Positions 1-7,151 of a DNA stretch of 15,579 bases are shown here, one piece after another. The position numbers and the translations under genes were made by a program. The first letter of the stretch is position 1. Every line of letters starts with the position of its first letter. This DNA is from Kiritimatiellia bacterium. Its GTDB lineage: Bacteria > Verrucomicrobiota > Kiritimatiellia > RFP12 > UBA1067. The stretch is taken from the NCBI GenBank assembly GCA_024405255.1, contig JAKSOY010000096.1, forward strand, positions 1-15,579. The letters run 5' to 3'. The notes under the pieces are model-generated. The model was given only the letters and a program-made list of their open reading frames with translations, did not search any database and was not told the DNA's origin.

Positions 1-958
1 CACGATCCGGATCGAGGGCGATCATGCCCTCGCGCTTGATGTAGTTCATCAGCATTGAGGGACGCCCCGTCTGCGTCCACGTGCCGCGGAATTCTGGTTC
101 GTGATCAATAAGCGTCAAATTGATCGACACGGGATTGTACACTGTCACCGCATTCATCCGGGCAAATCGATAACCGTTGAACCAGTGCTTCAGCTTGGTG
201 CGGTAGTCTTCATTGGAAAGCCCCATCTTCTCGGCTTGGAGGCGCATGTAGCCGTCGAAGTTCGCGTCCAGCTCCTCCTCGGTGTAGCCGAACATCGCGG
301 CGAAAGCGTCCTCGAACGTGATGTCGTTCAGATTCGAGAGCGTCGAGAAGATGGAGAGCTTCGTGAACTTTGAGACGCCCGTGATGAAGAGGAAGCGGAT
401 CTTGCCGGAATTGTCCTTGAACTGCGCGTAGATGGACGCGAGACGGTCGCGGATCGTCTCAGCGCGCGCAGGATCGGCGAGCGACTTCGCAACCGGATCG
501 TCGTATTCGTCGATCAGGATCGCCGGACCCACGCCGTCTTTCGCGTAGAAGAAATTGATGGCGTTACCGAGATTGGTCGAGGGCTTCTTGCTGCGGTCGT
601 AAGAATAACCCGCCTCTACAAGAGCGTTTTCAACGGCATCGGGAAACGTCGCGTCGAAGTTTTCGAGCGACGAGGCATCGACGCCACCCCAGTTGAAGTG
701 GATGACCGCGTACGGCTTCCAGTCGTAATCCGTCTTTGAAATGGCGAGTCCCTCGAACGCCTCCTTATGTCCGAGGAAGATCGACTTGAGCGTCGTCACG
801 CCGAGCGACTTGCCAAACCGCCGCGGACGCGCACAGAAAAAGTAATTGCGGCTCGGATCGGTGATGAGGCGATGGAAGTACGCGGTCTTGTCCACGTACA
901 GCTGCCCCGCCTTGCGCAAGGCCTCAAAATCACACAAGTTGGTACAAATGGGTCTCAT
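1..958 (-). CDS. AAA-ATPase-like (DUF1703-type) protein, N-terminal part, cut by window edge
   Basis: The reverse strand is open from the ATG at 958 to the left edge (319 codons), so the C-terminus is missing. The protein begins RPICTNLCDFEALRKAG, followed by YVDKT, the usual opening of the AAA-ATPase-like family (PF09820, often with a C-terminal DUF1703 PD-(D/E)XK nuclease domain). A Walker A-like motif RPRRFGKSL lies at residues 44-52 and a Walker B-like PAILIDEYDDP at about 145-155, with D150 and E151. FLFITGVSKF (about 189-198) is a sensor-like strand, and WFNGYRF (259-265) matches the family's conserved WY-GYRF segment. The start is set by the promoter just upstream and by the domain beginning within the first ten residues; no Shine-Dalgarno is visible. 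The biological role of this family is poorly known; it is often multicopy in gut anaerobes. Family confidence is high, function low. Confidence 0.88.
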   Translation of the reverse strand, partial: MRPICTNLCDFEALRKAGQLYVDKTAYFHRLITDPSRNYFFCARPRRFGKSLGVTTLKSIFLGHKEAFEGLAISKTDYDWKPYAVIHFNWGGVDASSLENFDATFPDAVENALVEAGYSYDRSKKPSTNLGNAINFFYAKDGVGPAILIDEYDDPVAKSLADPARAETIRDRLASIYAQFKDNSGKIRFLFITGVSKFTKLSIFSTLSNLNDITFEDAFAAMFGYTEEELDANFDGYMRLQAEKMGLSNEDYRTKLKHWFNGYRFARMNAVTVYNPVSINLTLIDHEPEFRGTWTQTGRPSMLMNYIKREGMIALDPDR

Positions 959-975
959 GCCCGATATTGTACCAA
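939..975. promoter_or_regulatory. Inverted repeat spanning the AAA-ATPase start, candidate operator
   Basis: TTGGTACAA at 939-947 and its exact complement TTGTACCAA at 967-975 flank 19 nt that contain the start codon (956-958). The right arm overlaps the proposed -10 box, so only the left arm would be fully transcribed. This favours a DNA-binding site over an RNA hairpin. The arms are 28 bp apart centre to centre. No regulator can be named; function is inferred from geometry only. Confidence 0.4.
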
Positions 976-994
976 AATTAAGTTCACCGTGCAA
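966..994 (-). promoter_or_regulatory. Sigma70-type promoter of the AAA-ATPase gene
   Basis: On the minus strand TTGCAC (994-989) is followed after exactly 17 nt by TACAAT (971-966). Both match the housekeeping -35 and -10 consensus at five of six positions. The -10 box ends only 7 nt before the ATG at 958, so transcription should begin at or next to the start codon, giving a leaderless or near-leaderless mRNA. Confidence 0.6.
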
Positions 995-1017
995 TTCTCG
1001 GGTTAGTTTCAAAGTTT

Positions 1018-1120
1018 TTATTCGAAAAGTTTCGCATCGCGGTATTCGGCATCGGCATCGGGATAGATCGCGTCGTACACGATGCGGACATTCTTCCGCT
1101 TGATCGCATCGACTGCAGGG
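1018..1120 (-). pseudogene. Possible C-terminal relic of an unidentified gene
   Basis: A minus-strand reading frame ending in TAA at 1018-1020 gives a natural-looking tail: AVDAIKRKNVRIVYDAIYP, then about a dozen charged residues ending KLFE. The frame continues upstream only into the palindromic repeats at 1121-1174, where it becomes non-protein-like sequence (GLSPLT repeated). No start or ribosome site is convincing. The segment reads like the end of a nucleotidyltransferase-type or other small protein whose body was lost when the repeats arrived, but I cannot identify it. It could also be chance coding. Confidence 0.25.
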
Positions 1121-1259
1121 GTTAGTGGGGACAGTCCCCTTGTAGTCGTTAGTGGGGACAGTCCCCTTGTGGTCCCCGACCATGAGGAAACTGTCCCCTG
1201 GAGTTCGTCCCTTGGAGTTTCCAAGAGTTCCGACCACAAGGGGGAGGGGAACTGTCCTC
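1121..1259. repeat. REP-like palindromic repeat cluster (GGGGACAGTCCCC)
   Basis: Two adjacent 27-bp direct repeats (1121-1147 and 1148-1174) differ at one base. Each carries the perfect-arm palindrome GGGGACAGTCCCC (1127-1139 and 1154-1166). A degenerate copy follows at about 1187-1199, and an inverted, slightly expanded copy lies at 1232-1259. CCCCTTGTGGTC at 1163-1174 is exactly complementary to GACCACAAGGGG at 1232-1243, so the cluster can fold into a large stem. The right edge overlaps the hcp stop codon (1258-1260). The pattern resembles REP/BIME elements mobilised by RAYT (IS200-like Y1) transposases. No transposase is in the window. Confidence 0.75.
1211..1225. repeat. Small hairpin inside the repeat cluster
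   Basis: CTTGGAGTTTCCAAG is a perfect 6-bp stem with a 3-nt loop, lying between the direct and inverted repeat copies and just downstream of the hcp stop. It has no following T-run in either direction, so it is not a classical intrinsic terminator, though the combined folds may slow polymerase or protect the hcp mRNA 3' end. Confidence 0.4.
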
Positions 1260-2808
1260 ACGAGGTCATCACACAAACGTCTTCATCGACGGAACCGATA
1301 CCACGTAGACCGAACCGTTCTGTCAGTACTTGAACAATATCCGACGAGAGAAATGCCGGTAGAGTCGGCCCTATTCGGATATTCCGGAACCCAAGCGACA
1401 GGAGCGCCAGCAGTACCGCGACGGCCTTCTGCTCGTACCAGGCGATATCAAACTCTAGCGGCAGTTCATTGACGCTCGTCACGTCGAGCGCATCCCGCAG
1501 GGCAAGTGCGATACGTACAAGCGAATAGGCGTCATTGCATTGTCCCGCATCGAGAACGCGCGGGATACCGTCGATCTCGTCCTTCACGACCTTGATGTAC
1601 CGATACTTGGCACAACCCGCCGTGAGAATGACAGCGTCGTTCGGCAACGCCAACGCCACCCGCGTGTAGTAGTCGCGCGTCGTATGTCGGCCGTCACACC
1701 CCGCCATCACGATGAACTGACGGATCCTTCCCGCCTTGACGGCCGCCACAATCCGATCTTTCAGCGCCAGAACCTGACTGTGCGCGAACCCGCCGACAAT
1801 ATCGCCCGTTTCCAGTTCTTTCGGCGGCGCACACCGTTTCGCCCGAGCGATGACGGCCGAAAAATCCTTGGGGCGGCCCTTGATGCGGTCGGGGATATGC
1901 GGCACACCCGGATAACCAGCAACACCCGTCGTGAAAATACGGTCTCGATATGCCGCCGGCACGGGCACGAGACAATTCGTCGTCATCAGAATCACCCCGT
2001 TGAATGCCGCGAAGTCTCCTTGCTGACGATACCAAGCGCCACCATAGTTACCCTTGAGATGCGGATACTTCCGAAGTTCCGGATAATAATGTGCCGGTAG
2101 CATCTCGCCGTGCGTATAGATGTCGATACCGGCATCCTGCGACTGCTCAAGCAGTTCCTCCAAATCGCGGAGATCGTGACCCGAAACAAGGATTCCCGGG
2201 CGCGTTCCCACCCCGAGGTCAACTCGCGTGACCATCGGATTTCCATACGCCGACGTGTTCGCATTGTCCAAGAGCGCCATCGCCGCCACCGCCTGGCGTC
2301 CACATTCAAGTGCCAGGCGCGAGAGTTCGGCCACCGTCGTACGCTGACTGATCTGCTTGAGAGCCCTCAACACAAACGCATCGAGTTCCTCATTCTCCTT
2401 TCCGAGCACCGCCGCGTGATGACGATAGGCCGCAACGCCTTTCAGGCCGAATAGGACCAGTTCCTTCAGACTTCGCTCATTGGGATCGGCGTCACCGAAC
2501 GCCTTCGGTTTTTTGTTCAACGACGAACGCCCGAGCATCTGTTCGGCGTCGACAATCACCCGCCGCAACCGATCGTCGTCAAAATTCGCATTCGTCAGCG
2601 TCATGAACAACGCAGCGGTCACAAAACGGGCAAGATCGCGCGACGGAGCCTTGACTGTCGCCAAATCCTCCAGACGCGCGATCAGTTCATCCATGAGCCC
2701 CGCCGTGACGGGATTTTTCCCACAGACCCCGATCTTCGTACAGCCGAAGTTCCCAGCCGTCTCCTGGCATTGACGGCAAAACATCGCATGGGTTTCGTTC
2801 GTGTTCAT
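1258..2808 (-). CDS. hcp: Hybrid cluster protein (hydroxylamine / NO reductase)
   Basis: This is a 516-residue cytoplasmic iron-sulfur protein of the Hcp family, which protects anaerobes from nitrosative stress by reducing NO or hydroxylamine. The N-terminal cluster motif is C11-x2-C14-x8-C23-x5-C29, the family spacing. Hybrid-cluster ligands are recognisable in order: His in VSGHDL, Glu in THGEML, Cys in TTNCLVPV, Cys in MAGCDGRHTTRDYY (the persulfide position), Cys in TAGCAKYRY, Cys in DAGQCNDAYS, then Glu in LPLEFDIAWYEQKA and the Lys of EQKA. The C-terminus (FGLRGIGSVDEDV) matches the family end. Length is slightly below the roughly 550 of E. coli and Desulfovibrio Hcp. A further upstream in-frame ATG exists, but the start at 2808 has a GAGGTG ribosome site 5 nt before it and gives a family-like N-terminus. 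No Hcr reductase gene is adjacent. A palindrome in the leader suggests its own regulation. Confidence 0.96.
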   Translation of the reverse strand: MNTNETHAMFCRQCQETAGNFGCTKIGVCGKNPVTAGLMDELIARLEDLATVKAPSRDLARFVTAALFMTLTNANFDDDRLRRVIVDAEQMLGRSSLNKKPKAFGDADPNERSLKELVLFGLKGVAAYRHHAAVLGKENEELDAFVLRALKQISQRTTVAELSRLALECGRQAVAAMALLDNANTSAYGNPMVTRVDLGVGTRPGILVSGHDLRDLEELLEQSQDAGIDIYTHGEMLPAHYYPELRKYPHLKGNYGGAWYRQQGDFAAFNGVILMTTNCLVPVPAAYRDRIFTTGVAGYPGVPHIPDRIKGRPKDFSAVIARAKRCAPPKELETGDIVGGFAHSQVLALKDRIVAAVKAGRIRQFIVMAGCDGRHTTRDYYTRVALALPNDAVILTAGCAKYRYIKVVKDEIDGIPRVLDAGQCNDAYSLVRIALALRDALDVTSVNELPLEFDIAWYEQKAVAVLLALLSLGFRNIRIGPTLPAFLSSDIVQVLTERFGLRGIGSVDEDVCVMTS

Positions 2809-2812
2809 CGTG

Positions 2813-2818
2813 CACCTC
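2813..2818 (-). promoter_or_regulatory. Ribosome binding site that sets the hcp start
   Basis: GAGGTG on the minus strand sits 4-6 nt before the ATG at 2808. It supports this start over the in-frame ATG 20 codons upstream, whose extra residues have no family counterpart. Confidence 0.65.
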
Positions 2819-2857
2819 GTTTCCTTTTTTGCTTCGCCGCTCAGATCCTTCCTCCGG

Positions 2858-2875
2858 TTCGGCCACACGGCCGAA
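2858..2875 (-). promoter_or_regulatory. Stable hairpin in the hcp leader
   Basis: The minus strand reads TTCGGCC-GTGT-GGCCGAA: a perfect, GC-rich 7-bp stem with a 4-nt loop, 50 nt upstream of the hcp ATG. No T-run follows, so it is not an intrinsic terminator. It may stabilise the 5' leader or be incidental. Confidence 0.35.
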
Positions 2876-2925
2876 TCCGCTGATCCTCGCAGCGCCGCAC
2901 ATTATGCACGATTCTCCTTCCGTTG

Positions 2926-2945
2926 TCTGTTGGAATTCCAACAGA
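2926..2945. promoter_or_regulatory. Perfect 20-bp palindrome upstream of hcp, candidate operator
   Basis: tctgttggaattccaacaga is a perfect palindrome centred 127 bp upstream of the hcp start, immediately downstream (in the transcription direction) of an AT-rich run (about 2947-2960). hcp genes are commonly controlled by HcpR, FNR-type or NsrR regulators. The TTGG-AATT-CCAA core resembles the TTG...CAA layout of CRP/FNR-family sites but lacks the usual spacing, so the regulator is unknown. I could not find a convincing -35/-10 pair beside it. Confidence 0.55.
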
Positions 2946-3046
2946 ATGTAAAAAATAAGAAAGCAAACTCCTTCGTAGCCCTGCGCCCAAAACCCTTTAG
3001 CGGAGGAACAGCGGCGTGGAAGGCATCGTTCCCGAGAGGACACAAC

Positions 3047-3799
3047 TTAATTTGTACCGTGATCAAACATTGCTGCATGCGTCGACACCCGTTTCCTCAT
3101 GCTTGAACCACAACATTTACTTAATGCCTTGATCTGTCCTGTCAGTTCCATGACATGCTGCTCAACGTACTCAATTTCCTCCAACCTAGCCTGTCTTTCA
3201 GTTTCTTCGTAACGCGCGGCAGGGAGACGATAACTGGAGATGTAGCTGCGCAGACGACATTTGAGTTCTTCGTTGTCTCTGGCCCTCATCTCGGGGTAGA
3301 TATCGCCGCTCATGGGGTCAACCGGGTACAGGTAGGCGATGTACGCTAGACAGAGGACACGGGAAATTCTCCTGTCTTCCCGGTACCACATGGCAACGGC
3401 AAGTCTGGGATTCAACATAAAACACGCCAACTGCGCCATTAATACTCCCTGTAAATCGGTATCGGAATAGCAATTGTACGCACCCATCCAAGTGTTCAAT
3501 TCAATCGGCCGGGCTTCCCTGTTTTCTGCCAACTCGCCCTTCAGACAATTCAAGGCATTCGTCGAAAGCATCGTTCCCAGCAAGTCAAAACGCCTGAAGT
3601 TTCCCATCGACACATCAGAGCCCGCTCCGAAATTTTTCTGTAGTTTGTCACGAGACACGCCGGGGATGGAATCTTTCACACAACATAGTACAACTGCAAC
3701 AGCAAGTGTCAGAATTGCAAAACACAACCCAAGTACCCACAGGGAAAACTTTCCACAGCATTGCTTTTCAACTAGGGGCATAACATTATCCGTTTTCAT
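3047..3799 (-). CDS. Single-pass membrane protein of unknown function
   Basis: The 250-residue product has a short polar N-terminus with a CC pair at 14-15. One transmembrane helix follows at about residues 18-40 (FSLWVLGLCFAILTLAVAVV, then LCC), then a roughly 210-residue soluble domain. That domain is rich in Leu, Tyr, Arg and Cys, with a predicted helical, coiled-coil-like stretch at about 195-230 (YEETERQARLEEIEYVEQHV onward) and a basic SSMRKR near the end. I recognise no family. The start at 3799 has a near-perfect Shine-Dalgarno; a longer in-frame reading begins inside the upstream gene. It lies 40 nt after the beta-helix gene with no hairpin between, so co-transcription is plausible. 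Hand-counted 60-base lines here are about 43-50% GC against roughly 68-70% in lines counted from the upstream gene, hinting at a different origin. Confidence 0.75.
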   Translation of the reverse strand: MKTDNVMPLVEKQCCGKFSLWVLGLCFAILTLAVAVVLCCVKDSIPGVSRDKLQKNFGAGSDVSMGNFRRFDLLGTMLSTNALNCLKGELAENREARPIELNTWMGAYNCYSDTDLQGVLMAQLACFMLNPRLAVAMWYREDRRISRVLCLAYIAYLYPVDPMSGDIYPEMRARDNEELKCRLRSYISSYRLPAARYEETERQARLEEIEYVEQHVMELTGQIKALSKCCGSSMRKRVSTHAAMFDHGTN

Positions 3800-3802
3800 T
3801 GT

Positions 3803-3810
3803 TCCTCCTT
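3803..3810 (-). promoter_or_regulatory. Strong Shine-Dalgarno of the membrane-protein gene
   Basis: AAGGAGGA on the minus strand ends 3 nt before the ATG at 3799. It is the strongest anti-SD match in the window and fixes the start, excluding a 44-codon extension that would overlap the preceding gene. Confidence 0.75.
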
Positions 3811-3839
3811 TCACGGTTGAAGACTCGAAATACCCCGTT

Positions 3840-6800
3840 TCAATCCTTCTCCAAAATCCGAACACGCGCAAATCCACCGAGGCCATTCCGGTTGGGAACG
3901 ACAAAAATCTTACCGTGGCCTGCCTCGTCAAGCGTGAAACGGATGTCCGCGTCGTCGGGCTTCATCCATTCATCCGCCAACGAGGACTTCACTTCGACAA
4001 AATCCTTAATGGCCGCCTGCGTCACTTCCACATCGTCAATAGAAACGGAGAACGACATCTCCCCGTTCGCGACCAGATAGTTGCCAAGCTTGACGACGCT
4101 TCCGTCGGTCATCGCATCGACAAGTCCAAGCGCAACCGTCGCCGGAGCATATTTCGCCGCACGCGCACGATCGACGCCCGCCGGCAATCGCGCATACCAG
4201 CAGCGAACCACGCCGTTGCCGCGGTCTTCGGTCTTCAGCACCGTCGCCGCCCCGCCAAAGGAGACCGCCTGCTGCGCATCGCGCAGTTCGAAGACGCCCG
4301 AGGCCGCCGGCAGATTCCAAACCGATGGCCAGAGCGGCGTCAAAACGCCCGTCGCACCGGCGGCGAGCGCGGACGAGAAATCGGCATATTCCGTACCATC
4401 ATCGGTCTTCACAAGATTCGCGTCGAGGCTTACGCCGTCCATCTGCGCCAGTTCCACGGAACCGACGAAATCGATCTGCCGAATCGGCCTTCTCTCGGCC
4501 GCGAGATCATACGCACCAAGGTCGATCCACTGTCCGTTCGTCGGCCGTACCCGATACGCCACACGGCCAATTCGACGGTCGATGAGAATCTTCAAATCAT
4601 ATTCCGCCGAAAAATTGTCCGCAGGCTCCTCCACACCCGTGACATTCCACTTGCCCGCCCCCCAGACGGCGAAGTGCGCCGGCGCGTTGGTTGTCCCCAC
4701 AAGCGTAAGTCCCGCGCTCTCGGGATGATAGGATTCAACGACTTCGGGGAGGAGCGCACAGTAGAGGCGGGTGCGCAAATTCACTTCGGCGCATTCAACG
4801 CTGCCCGTTGGCATAAAAGTCAACGTGTCATTCGCCTCGCCGACCTCCCGCACCAGCGAGATGCGTCCATTTCCCACATGTGCGCCAGTTGCCGGAAGCG
4901 TCCATCTCGCATTGGGGAACGTGGCCGCGCTCTCGGAAATCCAGGCAACCGATCGCGCCGTCGTGACAACGATCCGATCCGACTGTTGCTCGTCCTCCTC
5001 ATCGCCCATTTTCACCTGTACGGCGACGTCGTACTGAAGTCCTGGATCGACCCCTGCGAATTCCACGTTGAAATCGTGCGCGTCCAAATCCCCCGCGATT
5101 GTAAACGTGCTCACCCGACCTTCCCCGCCCGTGAGCGGCGTCAAGCGGACGACAACCTGTGCGGACGAATAACGCCGCTCAAAAGAAGCGCTGCGTCCAT
5201 AACTGAGGACCTGCGCAGTCACGGGCACACGCACCGAGGCAAAACCGGCCCCAACCGTCACAGGACCTGAAATCGCCACCGTCGCCTCGGGCAGAACATG
5301 TTCGTCCTCAACAACTAGATCCGCTCCCGCAGCAGCAGGATCGAACGACTTGAATCCCATTGCGAACGCCGGCGATTCCGGCCGCAGACGAAAATCGCGT
5401 CCGGCTGCATCCACAAAAAGCGGATCTGCCACGGCGCCGCCCGCATCGCGTCCGCCCGACGTCCATTGCGCGTAGGTTGCGCCGTTATAGCGCGGCGCAC
5501 TCTCCACACACCACCAGAGGTTGCTGCGCCATTCAATCTGCGCGCCATTCTTGATTCCCGTGTAGCGCGTGCCAAACGCATCGCCCGACTGCCAATAGAG
5601 GATGTTGTTTTCCACCTTCATCGAAAGATGCGATTCGACCCTCGTCACCGCCACCTGGCACTGCCGCGAGAAACCAAAGATGTTGTTGCGAATGACGTTG
5701 GCGCGCCCGTAGTGTTGATGCAAAGAAGCATCCATCGTATCGTACACGAGGTTATTCTCAATGGTCAACCCCTCGCTGCCTTCATCGGGATAGATGCCCC
5801 AACCGCCATAGGAGAAGGAATCGATATCGGAAATCACGTTGTTGAAGAGACGCGTACCGAAACTCGTGCCCAGCGTATAGATTCCGCCCATATCGGAGAG
5901 CGCACGCTGGCCGATTTGACGAATGCGGTTGAAACCGATCTGGTTGCGCTGCGCAACCGATCCCGCATACCCCCACACCCAGCCAACGGAAATGCCGGTG
6001 TAGTAGAAATCCTCGATCGTGTTCTTCACCACGGTGTTGTCCGACGCATGCGCGATGATCACGCCCACGCCCGACTCGGTATGGCGTCCTCCGCGTCGGA
6101 AGACGCAGTTTGTCACGAGGTTGAACGATGTCGAGGTCGGCGGTTGCACCACTGCGCCGGACGCGCCCGGATTCGTAAAGGGACCGATTTTCATGCCCCC
6201 CGCACCGAGATCGTCGAACAGGCAGCTCTCCACACGGTTGCTCGAACAATCCGCTTCAAGATGCATCCCGTAGGCACCGAGGTGGCGAAAGGCACAATTA
6301 CGGAAAACGATTCGCCGCGCATGGTTCACCTTCACCGTTGAGGGCGTCGTCACCGCCGCCTGATAGGAGTCATACGAAGACGGTCCGATCTGCTCTGAAG
6401 GCGTTGAATGGGCAAAGGTTACGTTCTCGAACGTCACGTCCTCGGCGCCGTCGATTGAGACAAGGGTTTCAAAACCCTGCCGCGGCGCAATTGCCTCGAG
6501 CCAGTCGAGACGTTCACCGGGCAACGGACGATACAGCACCTCGCCCGCCACGCCATCGTAGAACCATTCGCCCGGCGCATCGAAGGCGCTACGTAGATTT
6601 TCGAAATAGAACTGTTCCTGCGCATCGAGCTTGCTAGCAGATACGCCGGCGATGCTCACACGACTTGACGAGGCCTTGAATGCACGGAGCGGACGCCGGT
6701 ACAGATCCCATTTCACATGCGCGACGAGATGGACGAACGGAAGATCCGCCTCCGGCACCTGTGCGAGAAGCGCCGCCTCCGCCGGCGGCACCCCCACGCC

Positions 6801-7148
6801 GCAAGCACCGTTCTCCTCGCTCACGATGTCGCGCGCCTGGAAGAACCCCACGTTCGGCGCACGCGCACGCACGGCACGCCGTCCGTTCACGAACAACGCC
6901 TCGAAATAGAACGGCGCACGTGCCACCCACACGCCGTCCTCGCGCGCCGTCCATCCCGTGATCGGCACGCCCCCCGAAAGGACGGTCGTGCCATCTGCCG
7001 CACCGACGAACCGCGTGCCCGAATCAGCTGCCGTCAGCGTCATTACCTGGGGAAGACTCGTCATCCCCGGCGCAAGTTCCACCGTTCGTGCAAGGGTGCC
7101 AGCGGCCGTCACGCACCCCGCCAAAAGGACTGCCCACACCCGTTCCAT
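3840..7148 (-). CDS. Secreted right-handed beta-helix glycoside hydrolase, GH141-like
   Basis: The 1102-residue product starts with a signal peptide (MERVWAVLLAGCVTAAGTLA). Residues about 22-230 carry features I associate with GH141-type proteins: LSGGVPITGW, ALFVNGRRAVRARAPN, FYFENLRSAFDAPGEWFYD and EVLYRPLPGE. A parallel beta-helix follows (about 235-600), with NCVFRRGG, NNVISDI and ENNLVYD turns. Within it, SDMGGIYTLG (D419) and GGWGIYPDEGS (D455) hold two Asp suited to be the catalytic pair. About 605-735 is an Ig/FnIII-like domain; 735-1102 is beta-rich and unassigned. GH141 includes an alpha-L-fucosidase acting on rhamnogalacturonan II and a xylanase; substrate here is inferred from the neighbouring PL4 lyase. 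Translation is probably coupled: the previous stop (TAA) is 3 nt before the ATG and no clear ribosome site is seen. Other beta-helix families (for example GH120 or lyases) are less likely alternatives. Confidence 0.82.
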   Translation of the reverse strand: MERVWAVLLAGCVTAAGTLARTVELAPGMTSLPQVMTLTAADSGTRFVGAADGTTVLSGGVPITGWTAREDGVWVARAPFYFEALFVNGRRAVRARAPNVGFFQARDIVSEENGACGVGVPPAEAALLAQVPEADLPFVHLVAHVKWDLYRRPLRAFKASSSRVSIAGVSASKLDAQEQFYFENLRSAFDAPGEWFYDGVAGEVLYRPLPGERLDWLEAIAPRQGFETLVSIDGAEDVTFENVTFAHSTPSEQIGPSSYDSYQAAVTTPSTVKVNHARRIVFRNCAFRHLGAYGMHLEADCSSNRVESCLFDDLGAGGMKIGPFTNPGASGAVVQPPTSTSFNLVTNCVFRRGGRHTESGVGVIIAHASDNTVVKNTIEDFYYTGISVGWVWGYAGSVAQRNQIGFNRIRQIGQRALSDMGGIYTLGTSFGTRLFNNVISDIDSFSYGGWGIYPDEGSEGLTIENNLVYDTMDASLHQHYGRANVIRNNIFGFSRQCQVAVTRVESHLSMKVENNILYWQSGDAFGTRYTGIKNGAQIEWRSNLWWCVESAPRYNGATYAQWTSGGRDAGGAVADPLFVDAAGRDFRLRPESPAFAMGFKSFDPAAAGADLVVEDEHVLPEATVAISGPVTVGAGFASVRVPVTAQVLSYGRSASFERRYSSAQVVVRLTPLTGGEGRVSTFTIAGDLDAHDFNVEFAGVDPGLQYDVAVQVKMGDEEDEQQSDRIVVTTARSVAWISESAATFPNARWTLPATGAHVGNGRISLVREVGEANDTLTFMPTGSVECAEVNLRTRLYCALLPEVVESYHPESAGLTLVGTTNAPAHFAVWGAGKWNVTGVEEPADNFSAEYDLKILIDRRIGRVAYRVRPTNGQWIDLGAYDLAAERRPIRQIDFVGSVELAQMDGVSLDANLVKTDDGTEYADFSSALAAGATGVLTPLWPSVWNLPAASGVFELRDAQQAVSFGGAATVLKTEDRGNGVVRCWYARLPAGVDRARAAKYAPATVALGLVDAMTDGSVVKLGNYLVANGEMSFSVSIDDVEVTQAAIKDFVEVKSSLADEWMKPDDADIRFTLDEAGHGKIFVVPNRNGLGGFARVRILEKD

Positions 7149-7151
7149 GGC

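Noticed and set aside
1121..1174. Possible CRISPR array because of adjacent direct repeats
   Set aside because: There are only two units, directly adjacent with no spacers; the core is a short palindrome typical of REP elements, and no cas genes are present.
2687..2902. Minus-strand 71-codon frame starting MCGAARISGFG, with GGAAGGAG 11 nt upstream, overlapping the hcp start out of frame
   Set aside because: The ribosome-site-like sequence is suggestive of a leader ORF, but the product is not protein-like and overlaps the Hcp cluster motif; spacing is also long. Kept only as a note.
3474..5270. Plus-strand open frame (598 codons) spanning the membrane-protein and beta-helix genes
   Set aside because: It crosses two well-supported minus-strand genes and their intergenic gap, has no ribosome site or domain, and reads as Arg-rich shadow sequence.
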